DNA of 31,828 bases from JAMIFN01 sp964544605 (GTDB taxonomy: Bacteria > Pseudomonadota > Gammaproteobacteria > Burkholderiales > Burkholderiaceae_C): the NCBI GenBank assembly GCA_964544605.1, contig CAZJBX010000030.1, positions 1-31,828 of the forward strand, written 5' to 3'. Under the pieces are notes generated by a model that was not told the DNA's origin, did no database searches, and was given only the letters and a program-made list of their open reading frames with translations. How positions within the stretch are numbered: position 1 is the first letter of the stretch; each line of letters opens with the position of its first letter. The translations under genes were made by a program, and so were the position numbers. Of this stretch, positions 15,644-23,153 are shown in pieces.

Positions 15644-16408
15644 CTAGCTTGGCCAGTTTTTCAGGGCTTGGCGCAGGGCGCGCCACTGGGGGCAGTGCTG
15701 CTGCACGATGGCCCAAAAGCGCGGGCTGTGGTTCATCTCGTGCAAATGCGCCAGCTCATGCACCACCACATAGTCCAGCAGCTCAGGCGGCATTTGCACC
15801 AAGCGCCAATGCAGGCGGATGCTGCCATCGGCCTTGGCCGAACCCCAGCGGCTGCGGGCGCGGCTCAGGCGCAGTTGCCGCCATTGCACGCCCATGCGCG
15901 GCGCAAAGTGGTTCAGGCGCTGGCTGAATAGGCTTTGCGCTTGGGCCAGCAGCAGGCGCATGGCGGCGCGCTCTATGGCCTCGGCGCTGGCATCGGCAGG
16001 CAGGGCCAGTTGCAAGGCATGGGCGCTGAGGCGATGGCTGCCGCGCGGCAGTTCAGGGCAAAGCTGCAAGCGCAGGGGCTGGCCGTGCAGCAGGTGCTCG
16101 GCGCCATCGGCCCACAGTGGGGCGGGGCGGCTGGCGGCGGTTTGTGCCTGCCGATGCAGGTGGCGCAGCACCCACGCGGCTTTCTCTTGCAGGGTCGCTT
16201 CAATTTGGGCCAGCGGCAGGTGGCTGGGGGCGTGCACGCTCAGGCCCAGCGCGTTCACGCCAAAGCCCAAAGTGCGGCGGCGGGCGCTGCGTTTGAGGCA
16301 ATAGGCCACGGTTTGGGCGGGCTGGCCCAGTTGGATGTGGGCATTGGCTTGGGGGTGCTGCCAAGGCGCGGCGGCGTGGGTGGGCGCTGGCACGACAGGC
16401 TGGGGCAT
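15644..16408 (-). CDS. YgjP-like (DUF45/M48-type) metallopeptidase
   Basis: This 254-residue protein has the layout of the YgjP/DUF45 family. There is a beta-rich N-terminal half (SARRRTLGFGVNALGLSVHAPSHL), an RWGSAKADGSIRLHWRLVQMP block, and a zinc site HELAH at 217-221 with a further His at 227 (HELAHLHEMNHSPRFW). The family is predicted to be zinc-dependent hydrolases; no substrate is established. All likely ligands are present. It begins 5 nt after hemA and is the last gene before the terminator at 15533-15565, so it is probably cotranscribed with hemA. There is no signal peptide, so the protein should be cytoplasmic. Confidence 0.88.
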   Translation of the reverse strand: MPQPVVPAPTHAAAPWQHPQANAHIQLGQPAQTVAYCLKRSARRRTLGFGVNALGLSVHAPSHLPLAQIEATLQEKAAWVLRHLHRQAQTAASRPAPLWADGAEHLLHGQPLRLQLCPELPRGSHRLSAHALQLALPADASAEAIERAAMRLLLAQAQSLFSQRLNHFAPRMGVQWRQLRLSRARSRWGSAKADGSIRLHWRLVQMPPELLDYVVVHELAHLHEMNHSPRFWAIVQQHCPQWRALRQALKNWPS

Positions 16409-16413
16409 GGCCC

Positions 16414-17706
16414 TTAGTCTTTGCTGATGCGGCCCGCGCCGAGAAAAATTTGCGCCAATTGCGCTTGGCGTTGGCTGCGTTCGGCCTCAGGCGCTTGGCG
16501 CAAATAGCCATAAGCGCCGTGCAGCATTTTTTGTGACAGGCCACGGGCGAGTTGCTGCATGGCCTGTTCAGGCGATTGGCCACGGGCGAGCAGGCGCAGG
16601 GCTTTGTCCAGCTCGGCCTCGCGCCAAGCCTCAGCTTGGGCGTTCAGGCTTTGAATCAAATCGACCTCGCCGCTGCTGCGGCCCTCCAACCATTGCTTGA
16701 AGTCCTCCACCTTGCGGCTGACGATGGCCTCGGCCTCGCCGACGGCGGCTTGGCGCTGGGCGTGGCCAGCTTGCACCACCTCGGCCAAATCATCCACGGT
16801 GTAGAGGTAGATGTCGTTGAGGGCTTGGATTTCCGCCTCCATATCGCGGGGCACGGCCAAATCCAGCATGAACATGGGCTTGCGGCGGCGGCTTTTGATG
16901 GCGCGTTCAACCGCGCCCAAGCCAATGATGGGCAGGGTGGCGGCGGTGCAGCTCACCACCACATCAAATTCACCCAAGCGCAGCGGAATATCGGCCATGC
17001 GCATGACATCGGTGCTCAGGCCCTCGGCGGCAAAGCGCTGCATCAGGGCTTGGCCGCGCTCCACCGTGCGGTTGGCCACCACCATATGGGCCGGTTGCTT
17101 GGCGGCAAAGTGGGTGGCGGCCAGCTCAATCATCTCGCCCGCGCCGACAAATAAGATTTTGGTTTTGCTCAAATCATCGAACAATTGGCCCGCCAAACGC
17201 ACGGCGGCGGCCGACATGCTGATGCTGTGCTCACCGATTTCGGTTTCGCTGCGCACCTCTTTGGCGACTTGAAAGGCACGCTGAAAGAGCTGGTGCAAGG
17301 TGCGCCCCAGGCTATTGACTTGCTCGGCGGCGTGTACGGCATCTTTGAGCTGGCCGACGATTTGGGTCTCGCCCAAGACCATGCTGTCGAGCCCAGCGGC
17401 GACGCGGAAGACATGCTGGGCGGCCTCGGTATCTTGCTTGATGTAGGCGTGCTGGCGCAGGGCCTCCAGGCTGACCCCGCCCGTTTGCGCCAGCCAAGCC
17501 AAACCCTGCTCGGCGCTCAGGCCCTCGCCGGCGCAATAGAGCTCGGTGCGGTTGCAGGTGGAAACGATGGCGCTTTCGGCCTCTGGGCCCAATTGGTTTT
17601 GCAGGCGCTCCAGCGTGGGCGGCAAATCGTGGGCAGCAATAGCGAAGCGCCCGCGCAAATCCAGCGGTGCGGTGGTGTGGTTAATGCCTAAAGCCCAAAC
17701 TGCCAT
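16414..17706 (-). CDS. hemA: Glutamyl-tRNA reductase
   Basis: This 430-residue enzyme catalyses the NADPH-dependent reduction of glutamyl-tRNA to glutamate-1-semialdehyde, the first committed step of C5 tetrapyrrole synthesis. The nucleophilic cysteine is Cys51 in STCNRTELYC. The nucleotide-binding loop reads FVGAGEMIELA, and the C-terminal dimerisation helix region is present. The start is MAVWALGINHTTAPL (17706), the family N-terminus; the frame is open for 74 further codons, which overlap the HIT gene. TATAAT stands only 10 nt upstream. hemA is often followed by prfA in proteobacteria, but here a YgjP-like gene follows. No Shine-Dalgarno site is visible. Confidence 0.97.
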   Translation of the reverse strand: MAVWALGINHTTAPLDLRGRFAIAAHDLPPTLERLQNQLGPEAESAIVSTCNRTELYCAGEGLSAEQGLAWLAQTGGVSLEALRQHAYIKQDTEAAQHVFRVAAGLDSMVLGETQIVGQLKDAVHAAEQVNSLGRTLHQLFQRAFQVAKEVRSETEIGEHSISMSAAAVRLAGQLFDDLSKTKILFVGAGEMIELAATHFAAKQPAHMVVANRTVERGQALMQRFAAEGLSTDVMRMADIPLRLGEFDVVVSCTAATLPIIGLGAVERAIKSRRRKPMFMLDLAVPRDMEAEIQALNDIYLYTVDDLAEVVQAGHAQRQAAVGEAEAIVSRKVEDFKQWLEGRSSGEVDLIQSLNAQAEAWREAELDKALRLLARGQSPEQAMQQLARGLSQKMLHGAYGYLRQAPEAERSQRQAQLAQIFLGAGRISKD

Positions 17707-17715
17707 AGGGGGGCG

Positions 17716-17721
17716 ATTATA
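17716..17721 (-). promoter_or_regulatory. Possible internal -10 box for hemA
   Basis: A perfect TATAAT on the minus strand, 9 nt before the hemA ATG, in the 31-nt gap after the HIT gene. If used, transcription would start within a few bases of the start codon. No convincing -35 is seen, so chance occurrence is possible. Confidence 0.3.
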
Positions 17722-17737
17722 GAAGCAGGGGTAAACC

Positions 17738-18169
17738 CTAGGCGGCGAAGGCTTGTTGCAAGGCTTGCTCAAGGGCGGGCAATTGCGCTTGCACGGCGGC
17801 CAGTTCGGCCTGGGGCGCAGGGCGGCGGGCAGCGGCCCAAACGGGGTCGGGGAAGTGGCTGTCCCATGCAAAGCGGGCGATGATGTGCCAATGCAAATGC
17901 GGCACCACATTGCCCAAGCTGGCCACATTCATTTTTTGCGGCTGCAAGTGCTGGCGCATCAGGGTTTCAACTTCGGCCAACGCCTCGCCACAGGCTTGGC
18001 GCTCGGCGGCGCTCAAATCGCTCCATTCGGCCATATGGCCCTGCCAAATGAGGCGGTAAAAGGCGGGGAAGCCCGCTTCCTCGGCATGAATCAAGCGCCA
18101 TTGCGCGGTTTGCACAATCAGGCGGCCACCATCGGTTTGGCATAGGGGGCAGTGGGGGGCGTGCGTCAT
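17738..18169 (-). CDS. HIT family protein
   Basis: This 143-residue protein belongs to the histidine-triad nucleotide hydrolase superfamily. The catalytic motif HLHWHIIARF places the triad at His91, His93 and His95. A CPLC pair near the N-terminus (8-11) is common in HIT proteins of this subgroup. GNVVPHLHWH is typical of proteobacterial HIT proteins that hydrolyse nucleoside phosphoramidates or dinucleotides, but the physiological substrate is unknown. It begins 6 nt after the unknown gene upstream and precedes hemA by 31 nt, so it belongs to the serB-ygjP run. Confidence 0.92.
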   Translation of the reverse strand: MTHAPHCPLCQTDGGRLIVQTAQWRLIHAEEAGFPAFYRLIWQGHMAEWSDLSAAERQACGEALAEVETLMRQHLQPQKMNVASLGNVVPHLHWHIIARFAWDSHFPDPVWAAARRPAPQAELAAVQAQLPALEQALQQAFAA

Positions 18170-18175
18170 TGTTAT

Positions 18176-18670
18176 TTATAGGCCCAAAGTGGTGGGGGCA
18201 AAGCCTGAGCCAGCGCCACGCAAAATTTCATCGGTGACTTCTTGCAGCTCGCGCACTTGCTGGGCATCGGTGCTGATAAAACCACGGCGGCGGTCGGGGT
18301 CAAGCAGGATGAGGCAGGCATGGGGCGAGAGAATGCAGCGCGGCAGTTTGCTGCGTTGCGCCGAGGCCGCCACATGCGCGGCAATGGTGTGCTGCCACTG
18401 CACCCGCCAAGCCACCAAACGCGGGCATTCGGCCTGCACATGGTGGTAGCTGGCGGCCAGCAACACGCATTCGCGCCCGCTTTGGCTCCAGCCATCGAGC
18501 TGGGCCACGGTCTTCTTCAAACCCAAAGGCCAGAGGCTGAAATCGGGGTCACAAAACAGCAGGCGCTGCCATGCGCCCTGCTTGGCGTGGTCTAAAAACA
18601 GGGCCACGGCGGCCTCAAACTCGGCGATGCCGTCAAAACGGTGCGGCTCTAAGGGGGGCAAAGTGCTCAT
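18176..18670 (-). CDS. Conserved protein of unknown function, possibly PLD-like fold
   Basis: This 164-residue protein is not one I can name with confidence. The order of its conserved-looking pieces recalls uncharacterised DUF7931-type proteins that may adopt a phospholipase-D-like fold without the HKD catalytic motif. Those pieces are LLFCDPDFSLWPLG, ECVLLAASYHH, CPRLVAW, SPHACLILLDPDRRRGF and a C-terminal helix. That link is from memory and unverified. It has no signal peptide or membrane helix. The start at MSTLPPLEP (18670) overlaps the upstream methyltransferase stop as ATGA. Longer in-frame starts up to 18811 would overlap that gene further. It sits between an RNA methyltransferase and a HIT protein in one operon. 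Confidence 0.7.
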   Translation of the reverse strand: MSTLPPLEPHRFDGIAEFEAAVALFLDHAKQGAWQRLLFCDPDFSLWPLGLKKTVAQLDGWSQSGRECVLLAASYHHVQAECPRLVAWRVQWQHTIAAHVAASAQRSKLPRCILSPHACLILLDPDRRRGFISTDAQQVRELQEVTDEILRGAGSGFAPTTLGL

Positions 18671-19512
18671 GCTGGGCTTCCTTGTGGGGCGTGCTGGGTG
18701 GCCATGCTCAGGCCGTGCTGGTGCAGGCAAATGGCGGCGGCCACGGCCACATTCAAAGACTCTTGGCTGTGCTGCCAAATGCGGATGTGCTGGTTGGCCG
18801 CAGTTTGCCACAGGGCGCTCAAACCTTGGCCCTCATGCCCCATCAGCCAAGCACCGACGGCGGGCAGTTGGGCTTGGTGTAAAAAATCGCCTTGGTGCGA
18901 GCTGGTGGCCAGCAGCGGCAGTTGCAGGTTTTGCAGTGCGGCCAGCGTGGCCTCGGCCTCCAGCCCTTCACGCAATTGCAGGCCAAAGTGCGCGCCCATG
19001 CCTGCCCGCAGCACCTTGGGCGACCACAGCGCCACCGTGCCTTTCAAGGCCAGCACTTGCGTAAAGCCAAAGGCCGCCGCGCTGCGCAAAATCGTGCCCA
19101 CATTGCCGGCATCTTGCAGGCGGTCTAAAACAATTGTGGGCGCAGCTTGGATGGGCGGCGGCGCAGGCGGCGCTGCCAATAAGAGGCCCATCAGGGCCGG
19201 GCTTTCGACCGAGCTGATGGCGGGCCACAGGGCATCGGCCAGCAGCAGCACAGGGCAGGGCGCTTGGCTCAGGCCGTGGGCGGCCAAAATTTGCGGCAAT
19301 TGCGCAGCGCGGCTCTCGGCCAGCAGCAGCTTGGCGGGCGCGGGCAAGGCCGCCGGCGTGTGCGTCCATTGCTGCAAATAACTGCCCAGCAGGTGCTCGC
19401 CCTCTAGCCACACTTGGCCCAGCTTGCGGTAGCTGCCGCCGTCTTTGGCCAGCTTGTGCAATTGCTTGACGAGGGGGTTATCGCGGGAGTGAATGGGCGC
19501 GGGCTGCTGCAT
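18667..19512 (-). CDS. TrmH/SpoU-family RNA 2'-O-methyltransferase
   Basis: This 281-residue protein has an N-terminal substrate-binding extension and a SPOUT knot domain. SPOUT motif 1 is LDRLQDAGNVGTILRSAAAFG, motif 2 is MGHEGQGLS, and motif 3 is SLNVAVAAAICLHQ. NVGTILRSA carries the Asn and Arg used in TrmH-type catalysis. The family methylates ribose 2'-OH in tRNA or 23S rRNA. The extension (SRDNPLVKQLHKLAKDGGSYRKLGQVWLEGE) favours an rRNA-type (RlmB/TsnR-like) substrate, but the exact site cannot be read from sequence. It starts 9 nt after serB and overlaps the next gene by ATGA. Confidence 0.9.
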   Translation of the reverse strand: MQQPAPIHSRDNPLVKQLHKLAKDGGSYRKLGQVWLEGEHLLGSYLQQWTHTPAALPAPAKLLLAESRAAQLPQILAAHGLSQAPCPVLLLADALWPAISSVESPALMGLLLAAPPAPPPIQAAPTIVLDRLQDAGNVGTILRSAAAFGFTQVLALKGTVALWSPKVLRAGMGAHFGLQLREGLEAEATLAALQNLQLPLLATSSHQGDFLHQAQLPAVGAWLMGHEGQGLSALWQTAANQHIRIWQHSQESLNVAVAAAICLHQHGLSMATQHAPQGSPA

Positions 19513-19521
19513 GGCGGGCCT

Positions 19522-20232
19522 TCAGTCGCAAAAGACTTCGCCAATGCGATCGAGGCCGCCGCTTTGGATGCTGAGCATGGCCTGCTCGCGCACGGCGGGC
19601 TTGGCGTGGTAGGCCACAGACAGGCCCACGCCCGCCATCATGGGCAGGTCGTTGGCGCCATCGCCCACAGCCATGCACTGGCTCAAATCTGCGCCGTGCT
19701 CGGCGGCAAAGGCTTCTAGGGCGCGGCGCTTTTCTGCGCCATCGACCACATCGCCCCAGCTTTGCATGGCCACCTTGCCCGTGAGCTGGCCGTTCACAAT
19801 TTCCAGCTCGTTCGAGCGCATGGCATCCATGCCCAAGCGGGCCTGCACCAAGCGCGCAAAGTAAGTGAAGCCGCCAGACACCAACAGGGTTTTGATGCCC
19901 TTGGCCTTGAGCTGGGCCAGCAAAGCCTCAGCGCCGGGGTTGAAGCGCAGGCGCTCGCTCGCCACGGTTTCAAGGGCGCTGGCGGGCAAGCCTTCGAGCA
20001 AGGCCAAGCGGCGCATCAGGCTGTCGCGGAAGTCGGTGATTTCGCCCTGCATGGCGGCCTCGGTGATGGCGGCCACTTCCGCCTTTTTGCCTGCCACGGC
20101 GGCGATTTCATCGATGCACTCAATGCTGATGAGGGTCGAGTCCATATCAAAAGCGGCCACTTTAATGGCCGACCAAGGCAGGGGCGGGGCAAAACCTTGC
20201 ACAACAAGGCCGGGGGCAAATTCAGTCGTCAT
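19522..20232 (-). CDS. serB: Phosphoserine phosphatase
   Basis: This 236-residue HAD-superfamily enzyme catalyses the last step of L-serine synthesis. The catalytic aspartates are Asp29 and Asp31 in DMDST (29-33). The second motif is Ser119 in LVSGG, the lysine is about 168, and motif III is GDGAND (190-195). It lacks the N-terminal ACT-like domain of longer SerB proteins, in common with many betaproteobacterial forms. It is the first gene of a closely spaced six-gene minus-strand run that ends with the YgjP-like gene. No Shine-Dalgarno sequence precedes the ATG. Instead, a hairpin and T-rich run abut it. Confidence 0.97.
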   Translation of the reverse strand: MTTEFAPGLVVQGFAPPLPWSAIKVAAFDMDSTLISIECIDEIAAVAGKKAEVAAITEAAMQGEITDFRDSLMRRLALLEGLPASALETVASERLRFNPGAEALLAQLKAKGIKTLLVSGGFTYFARLVQARLGMDAMRSNELEIVNGQLTGKVAMQSWGDVVDGAEKRRALEAFAAEHGADLSQCMAVGDGANDLPMMAGVGLSVAYHAKPAVREQAMLSIQSGGLDRIGEVFCD

Positions 20233-20265
20233 GAAAAAACAAAAACGCCTTGTGGTGCAGGCGTT
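20233..20265 (-). promoter_or_regulatory. Terminator-like hairpin in the serB leader (possible attenuator)
   Basis: On the minus strand AACGCCT (20265-20259), an 8-nt loop and AGGCGTT (20250-20244) form a 7-bp stem. It is followed by TTTGTTTTTTC and then directly by the serB ATG at 20232. It has the form of an intrinsic terminator, yet no minus-strand gene lies upstream for it to terminate. It occupies the ribosome-binding region. Stem strength is modest. Confidence 0.55.
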
Positions 20266-20291
20266 GAAACAAAAAAGGGGAGAAAAACCCT

Positions 20292-20297
20292 ATTGTA
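20292..20297 (-). promoter_or_regulatory. Putative -10 box for the serB operon
   Basis: TACAAT on the minus strand, about 60 nt before the serB ATG and upstream of the leader hairpin. A transcript starting near 20285 would carry that hairpin. The -35 region is poor. Confidence 0.4.
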
Positions 20298-20406
20298 GAG
20301 ACTGCGCCTTGGGGCTGGATGGGCGGCCCGCCAGCAAAGCCAGCACCTCAGGGTTAAACTTGCCCCCGTTTTTCTTCTTAACAAGGCGTTGCTAAACGCC
20401 CATGGC

Positions 20407-20865
20407 ATGAAATTGATTGGCAAACTTTTTTCAACTTTAGTGGGTCTGGGCTGTCTTTTATCGGCGCAGGCCACGCCCATTCCTGCGCCGCAGTTTGACC
20501 TGCCCAAAATGCAAGTGCGCATGGGCGGCAAACAAGCGCAAGTGCAAGTGGCTCGCAGCGATGAAGAGCGCGCCATTGGCCTGATGGGGCGGGTGCATTT
20601 GGAGCCCAACGAGGGCATGTTGTTCATCTTCCCCAGCCTCGATGTGCAGTGCTTTTGGATGCGCAACACCTTGCTGCCGCTGAGCGCCGCCTTTATCAAC
20701 GACGCAGGCCGCGTGGTGAATTTGGCCGACATGCAGCCGCTCAGTGATCAAGCCCATTGCTCGGCCCAGCCCGTGCGTTATGTGCTGGAAATGCCGCAGG
20801 GCTGGTTTGAGCAGGCGGGCCTGCGTGTGGGATCGCCCATCAAGGGCGAATGGCTGCGGCCTTGA
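20407..20865 (+). CDS. Secreted DUF192 family protein
   Basis: This 152-residue protein has a Sec signal peptide (MKLIGKLFSTLVGLGCLLSAQATP) and one DUF192 domain. The domain is recognised by VQVARSDEERAIGLMGRVHLEPNEGMLFIF, the central FWMRNTLLPLSAAFIN and the closing ALEMPQGWFE-like segment (here VLEMPQGWFEQAGL). DUF192 proteins are widespread small periplasmic proteins without an agreed function. The ATG at 20407 is preferred because it starts a proper signal peptide; an in-frame TTG six codons upstream is less likely. It is one of only two plus-strand genes here and diverges from serB across 174 bp. Confidence 0.88.
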   Translation: MKLIGKLFSTLVGLGCLLSAQATPIPAPQFDLPKMQVRMGGKQAQVQVARSDEERAIGLMGRVHLEPNEGMLFIFPSLDVQCFWMRNTLLPLSAAFINDAGRVVNLADMQPLSDQAHCSAQPVRYVLEMPQGWFEQAGLRVGSPIKGEWLRP

Positions 20866-20900
20866 GCTGTGCCAGTGGGCGCGCGCACGCCAGCCATTGA

Positions 20901-20925
20901 AAAAGCGCCCGTTTAAGGCGCTTTT
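20901..20925. terminator. Bidirectional terminator between DUF192 gene and purD
   Basis: AAAAGCGCC (20901-20909) and GGCGCTTTT (20917-20925) form a 9-bp stem with a 7-nt loop. A-rich and T-rich flanks give a T-tract on both strands. It lies between two convergent genes and can serve both. Confidence 0.88.
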
Positions 20926-20963
20926 GTTATTGGGCAGGGCGTTGCGGAGCCTGGCTTTTTGCC

Positions 20964-22265
20964 TTACTTCAAGGCACGCCAGCCAATGTCTTTGCGGTAT
21001 TGCATACCCTCAAAGCGGATGTCCTCTATCGCTTTATAGGCTTTTTGCTGGGCTTCACGCAGGTTTTCACCCAAGGCGGTGACGCAGAGCACGCGGCCGC
21101 CGTGGGTTTGGATGCCATCGGCATCGCCGCTGGTGCCAGCGTGGAAGGCCATCAACTCGCAGTCTTCATCGGCTTGGGCCAAGTTCACGGCCTCCAGTCC
21201 TTCAATCGCATCGCCCTTGCGGGGGCTGGCGGGGTAGCCCGCAGCGGCCAGCACCACGCCCAAGGCGACGCGGCGGTCCCACTCGATTTCGTAATCGGCC
21301 AAGCCATTGGGCTGGGTGGCGGCGAGCAGGGCATCCACCAAATCGCACTTCATGCGCATCATGATGGGCTGGGTCTCTGGGTCGCCCATGCGGGCGTTGA
21401 ATTCCAGGGTTTTCAAGCTGCCATCGGGCGAGACCATGAGGCCCGCATAGAGGAAGCCCGTAAAGGGAATGCCATCTTTGGCCATGCCGCGAATGGTGGG
21501 CATGATGACTTCGCGCAGGGCGCGGGCCCGCACCTCAGGCGTGACCACGGGGGCTGGTGAGTAAGCACCCATGCCGCCAGTATTGGGGCCTTCGTCGCCG
21601 TCCAGCAGGCGTTTGTGGTCTTGGCTGGAAGCCATGACGGCCACATCCTCGCCGTCTGACATGACGATGAAGCTGGCTTCTTCACCCGTGAGGAATTCCT
21701 CAATCACCACGCGCGCGCCGCCTTCGTTGTGCTGCACGCCCAGTTTGTTGTCCAGCAGCATGAAGTCCACGGCCTCATGCGCTTCTTGCAAACCCATGGC
21801 CACCACCACGCCTTTGCCTGCGGCCAAGCCATCGGCTTTGACCACAATGGGTGCGCCCATTTGCTCAATATAGGCATGGGCTTGCTCGGCATCGGTGAAG
21901 CTGGCGTAGGCGGCCGTGGGGATGCCGTGGCGCTGCATAAAGTCTTTGCTGAAGGCTTTCGAGCTTTCGAGCTGGGCGGCGGCTTGGCTGGGGCCAAAAA
22001 TACGCAGACCTGCCGCGCGGAAGACATCCACCACACCAGCGGCCAGCGGCGCTTCAGGGCCGACCACAGTCAGCTCGACTTTTTCTTGCTGGGCAAAGTT
22101 TTTCAGCGCCTCAATATCGGTGATGGGGACATTGATGAGGCGTTTGTCTTGCGCCGTGCCGCCGTTGCCAGGGGCCACAAAAATTTTGGCGGCTTTGGGG
22201 CTTTGTGCCAGCTTCCAGGCGAGGGCGTGTTCGCGGCCGCCTGAGCCGATGACGAGGATGTTCAT
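20964..22265 (-). CDS. purD: Phosphoribosylamine-glycine ligase (GAR synthetase)
   Basis: This 433-residue ATP-grasp enzyme joins phosphoribosylamine and glycine in step two of purine synthesis. The N-terminus MNILVIGSGGREHALAWKL carries the phosphate-binding GSGGREHA (7-14). The ATP-grasp centre includes VKADGLAAGKGVVVA, and the conserved FNARMGDPETQ that binds metal and substrate is present. The length is typical and no lesion is seen. It starts 43 nt after yebC on the same strand, so the two are probably cotranscribed. The shared terminator with the convergent DUF192 gene lies 39 nt beyond its stop. Confidence 0.97.
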   Translation of the reverse strand: MNILVIGSGGREHALAWKLAQSPKAAKIFVAPGNGGTAQDKRLINVPITDIEALKNFAQQEKVELTVVGPEAPLAAGVVDVFRAAGLRIFGPSQAAAQLESSKAFSKDFMQRHGIPTAAYASFTDAEQAHAYIEQMGAPIVVKADGLAAGKGVVVAMGLQEAHEAVDFMLLDNKLGVQHNEGGARVVIEEFLTGEEASFIVMSDGEDVAVMASSQDHKRLLDGDEGPNTGGMGAYSPAPVVTPEVRARALREVIMPTIRGMAKDGIPFTGFLYAGLMVSPDGSLKTLEFNARMGDPETQPIMMRMKCDLVDALLAATQPNGLADYEIEWDRRVALGVVLAAAGYPASPRKGDAIEGLEAVNLAQADEDCELMAFHAGTSGDADGIQTHGGRVLCVTALGENLREAQQKAYKAIEDIRFEGMQYRKDIGWRALK

Positions 22266-22308
22266 ATTGCAGTGTGATGTCGGTCAAATTGTGTGAATCG
22301 GTGGGGGC

Positions 22309-23037
22309 TTAGTCGAGGTTGAGCTCGGCGTTGTGATAGACCTCTTGGGTGTCGTCCAGGTCTTCCAGCATGTCCAGCAGCTTTTGCATCTTTACGGCAT
22401 CGTCGCCGCTCAGTTCAATGGTGTTGTCGGCACGCATGGTGATTTCCGCCACCTCAGCAACCAAGCCAGCGGCGCTGAGGGCATCGCGCACGGCCTCAAA
22501 ATCATTGGGGGCGGTGAGCACTTCCACACCGCCTTCATCGTCGCTGATGATGTCCTCAGCGCCCGCCTCAAGGGCGATTTCCATCACCTTGTCTTCATCC
22601 ACACCGGGGGCCAGCATGATTTGCCCCACATGGCGGAATTGGAAGGCCACCGAGCCATCGGTGCCGAGATTGCCGCCCATTTTGCTAAAAGCATGGCGCA
22701 CATCGGCCACGGTGCGCACTTTGTTGTCGGTCATGGTGTCAACCATGACTGCTGCGCCGCCAATGCCATAGCCCTCATAGCGGATTTCCTCATAGGTCAC
22801 GCCCTCAAGGTTGCCTGTGGCTTTGTCCACATTGCGCTTGATGTTGTCGGCGGGCATATTCGCGGCGCGGGCCTTGTCAATGGCCAAACGCAAACGGGGG
22901 TTGGCATTGGCATCGCCGCCGCCAGCGCGGGCGGCCACAATGATTTCACGGGTGATGCGGGTCCAAATCTTGCCGCGCTTTTCGTCTTGGCGGCCTTTGC
23001 GATGTTGAATATTGGCCCATTTGGAATGTCCTGCCAT
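22309..23037 (-). CDS. yebC: YebC/PmpR-family regulatory protein
   Basis: This 242-residue protein begins MAGHSKWANIQHRKGRQD, the invariant YebC N-terminus. It continues with the KRNVDKATGNLEGVTYEEIRYEGYG and GGAAVMVDTMTDNK blocks, and has an acidic C-terminal region. Members have been described as DNA-binding regulators (PmpR in Pseudomonas) and, more recently, as ribosome-associated factors that help translation of proline-rich stretches. Which applies here is not visible. A good Shine-Dalgarno site (GGAAAGG) stands 6 nt before the ATG. It is followed by purD and diverges from the HerA-like gene. Confidence 0.95.
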   Translation of the reverse strand: MAGHSKWANIQHRKGRQDEKRGKIWTRITREIIVAARAGGGDANANPRLRLAIDKARAANMPADNIKRNVDKATGNLEGVTYEEIRYEGYGIGGAAVMVDTMTDNKVRTVADVRHAFSKMGGNLGTDGSVAFQFRHVGQIMLAPGVDEDKVMEIALEAGAEDIISDDEGGVEVLTAPNDFEAVRDALSAAGLVAEVAEITMRADNTIELSGDDAVKMQKLLDMLEDLDDTQEVYHNAELNLD

Positions 23038-23125
23038 CTTGAACCTTTCCGCCGCTCAGGGTTGCGGCTGTAACTTCTTATAAACTTGGCGTGCGCTGCG
23101 CCCCTGTGCGCCGCAGCAAAACAGC

Positions 23126-23134
23126 TATTCTAAT
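23126..23134. promoter_or_regulatory. Overlapping divergent -10-like boxes, yebC and HerA-like gene
   Basis: The 116-bp divergent gap contains TAGAAT on the minus strand (23132-23127) and TCTAAT on the plus strand (23129-23134). Each matches TATAAT at five of six positions and they overlap. No clear -35 elements are seen for either. Low confidence. Confidence 0.25.
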
Positions 23135-23153
23135 CATTGCCAAAGCCCGCCTT

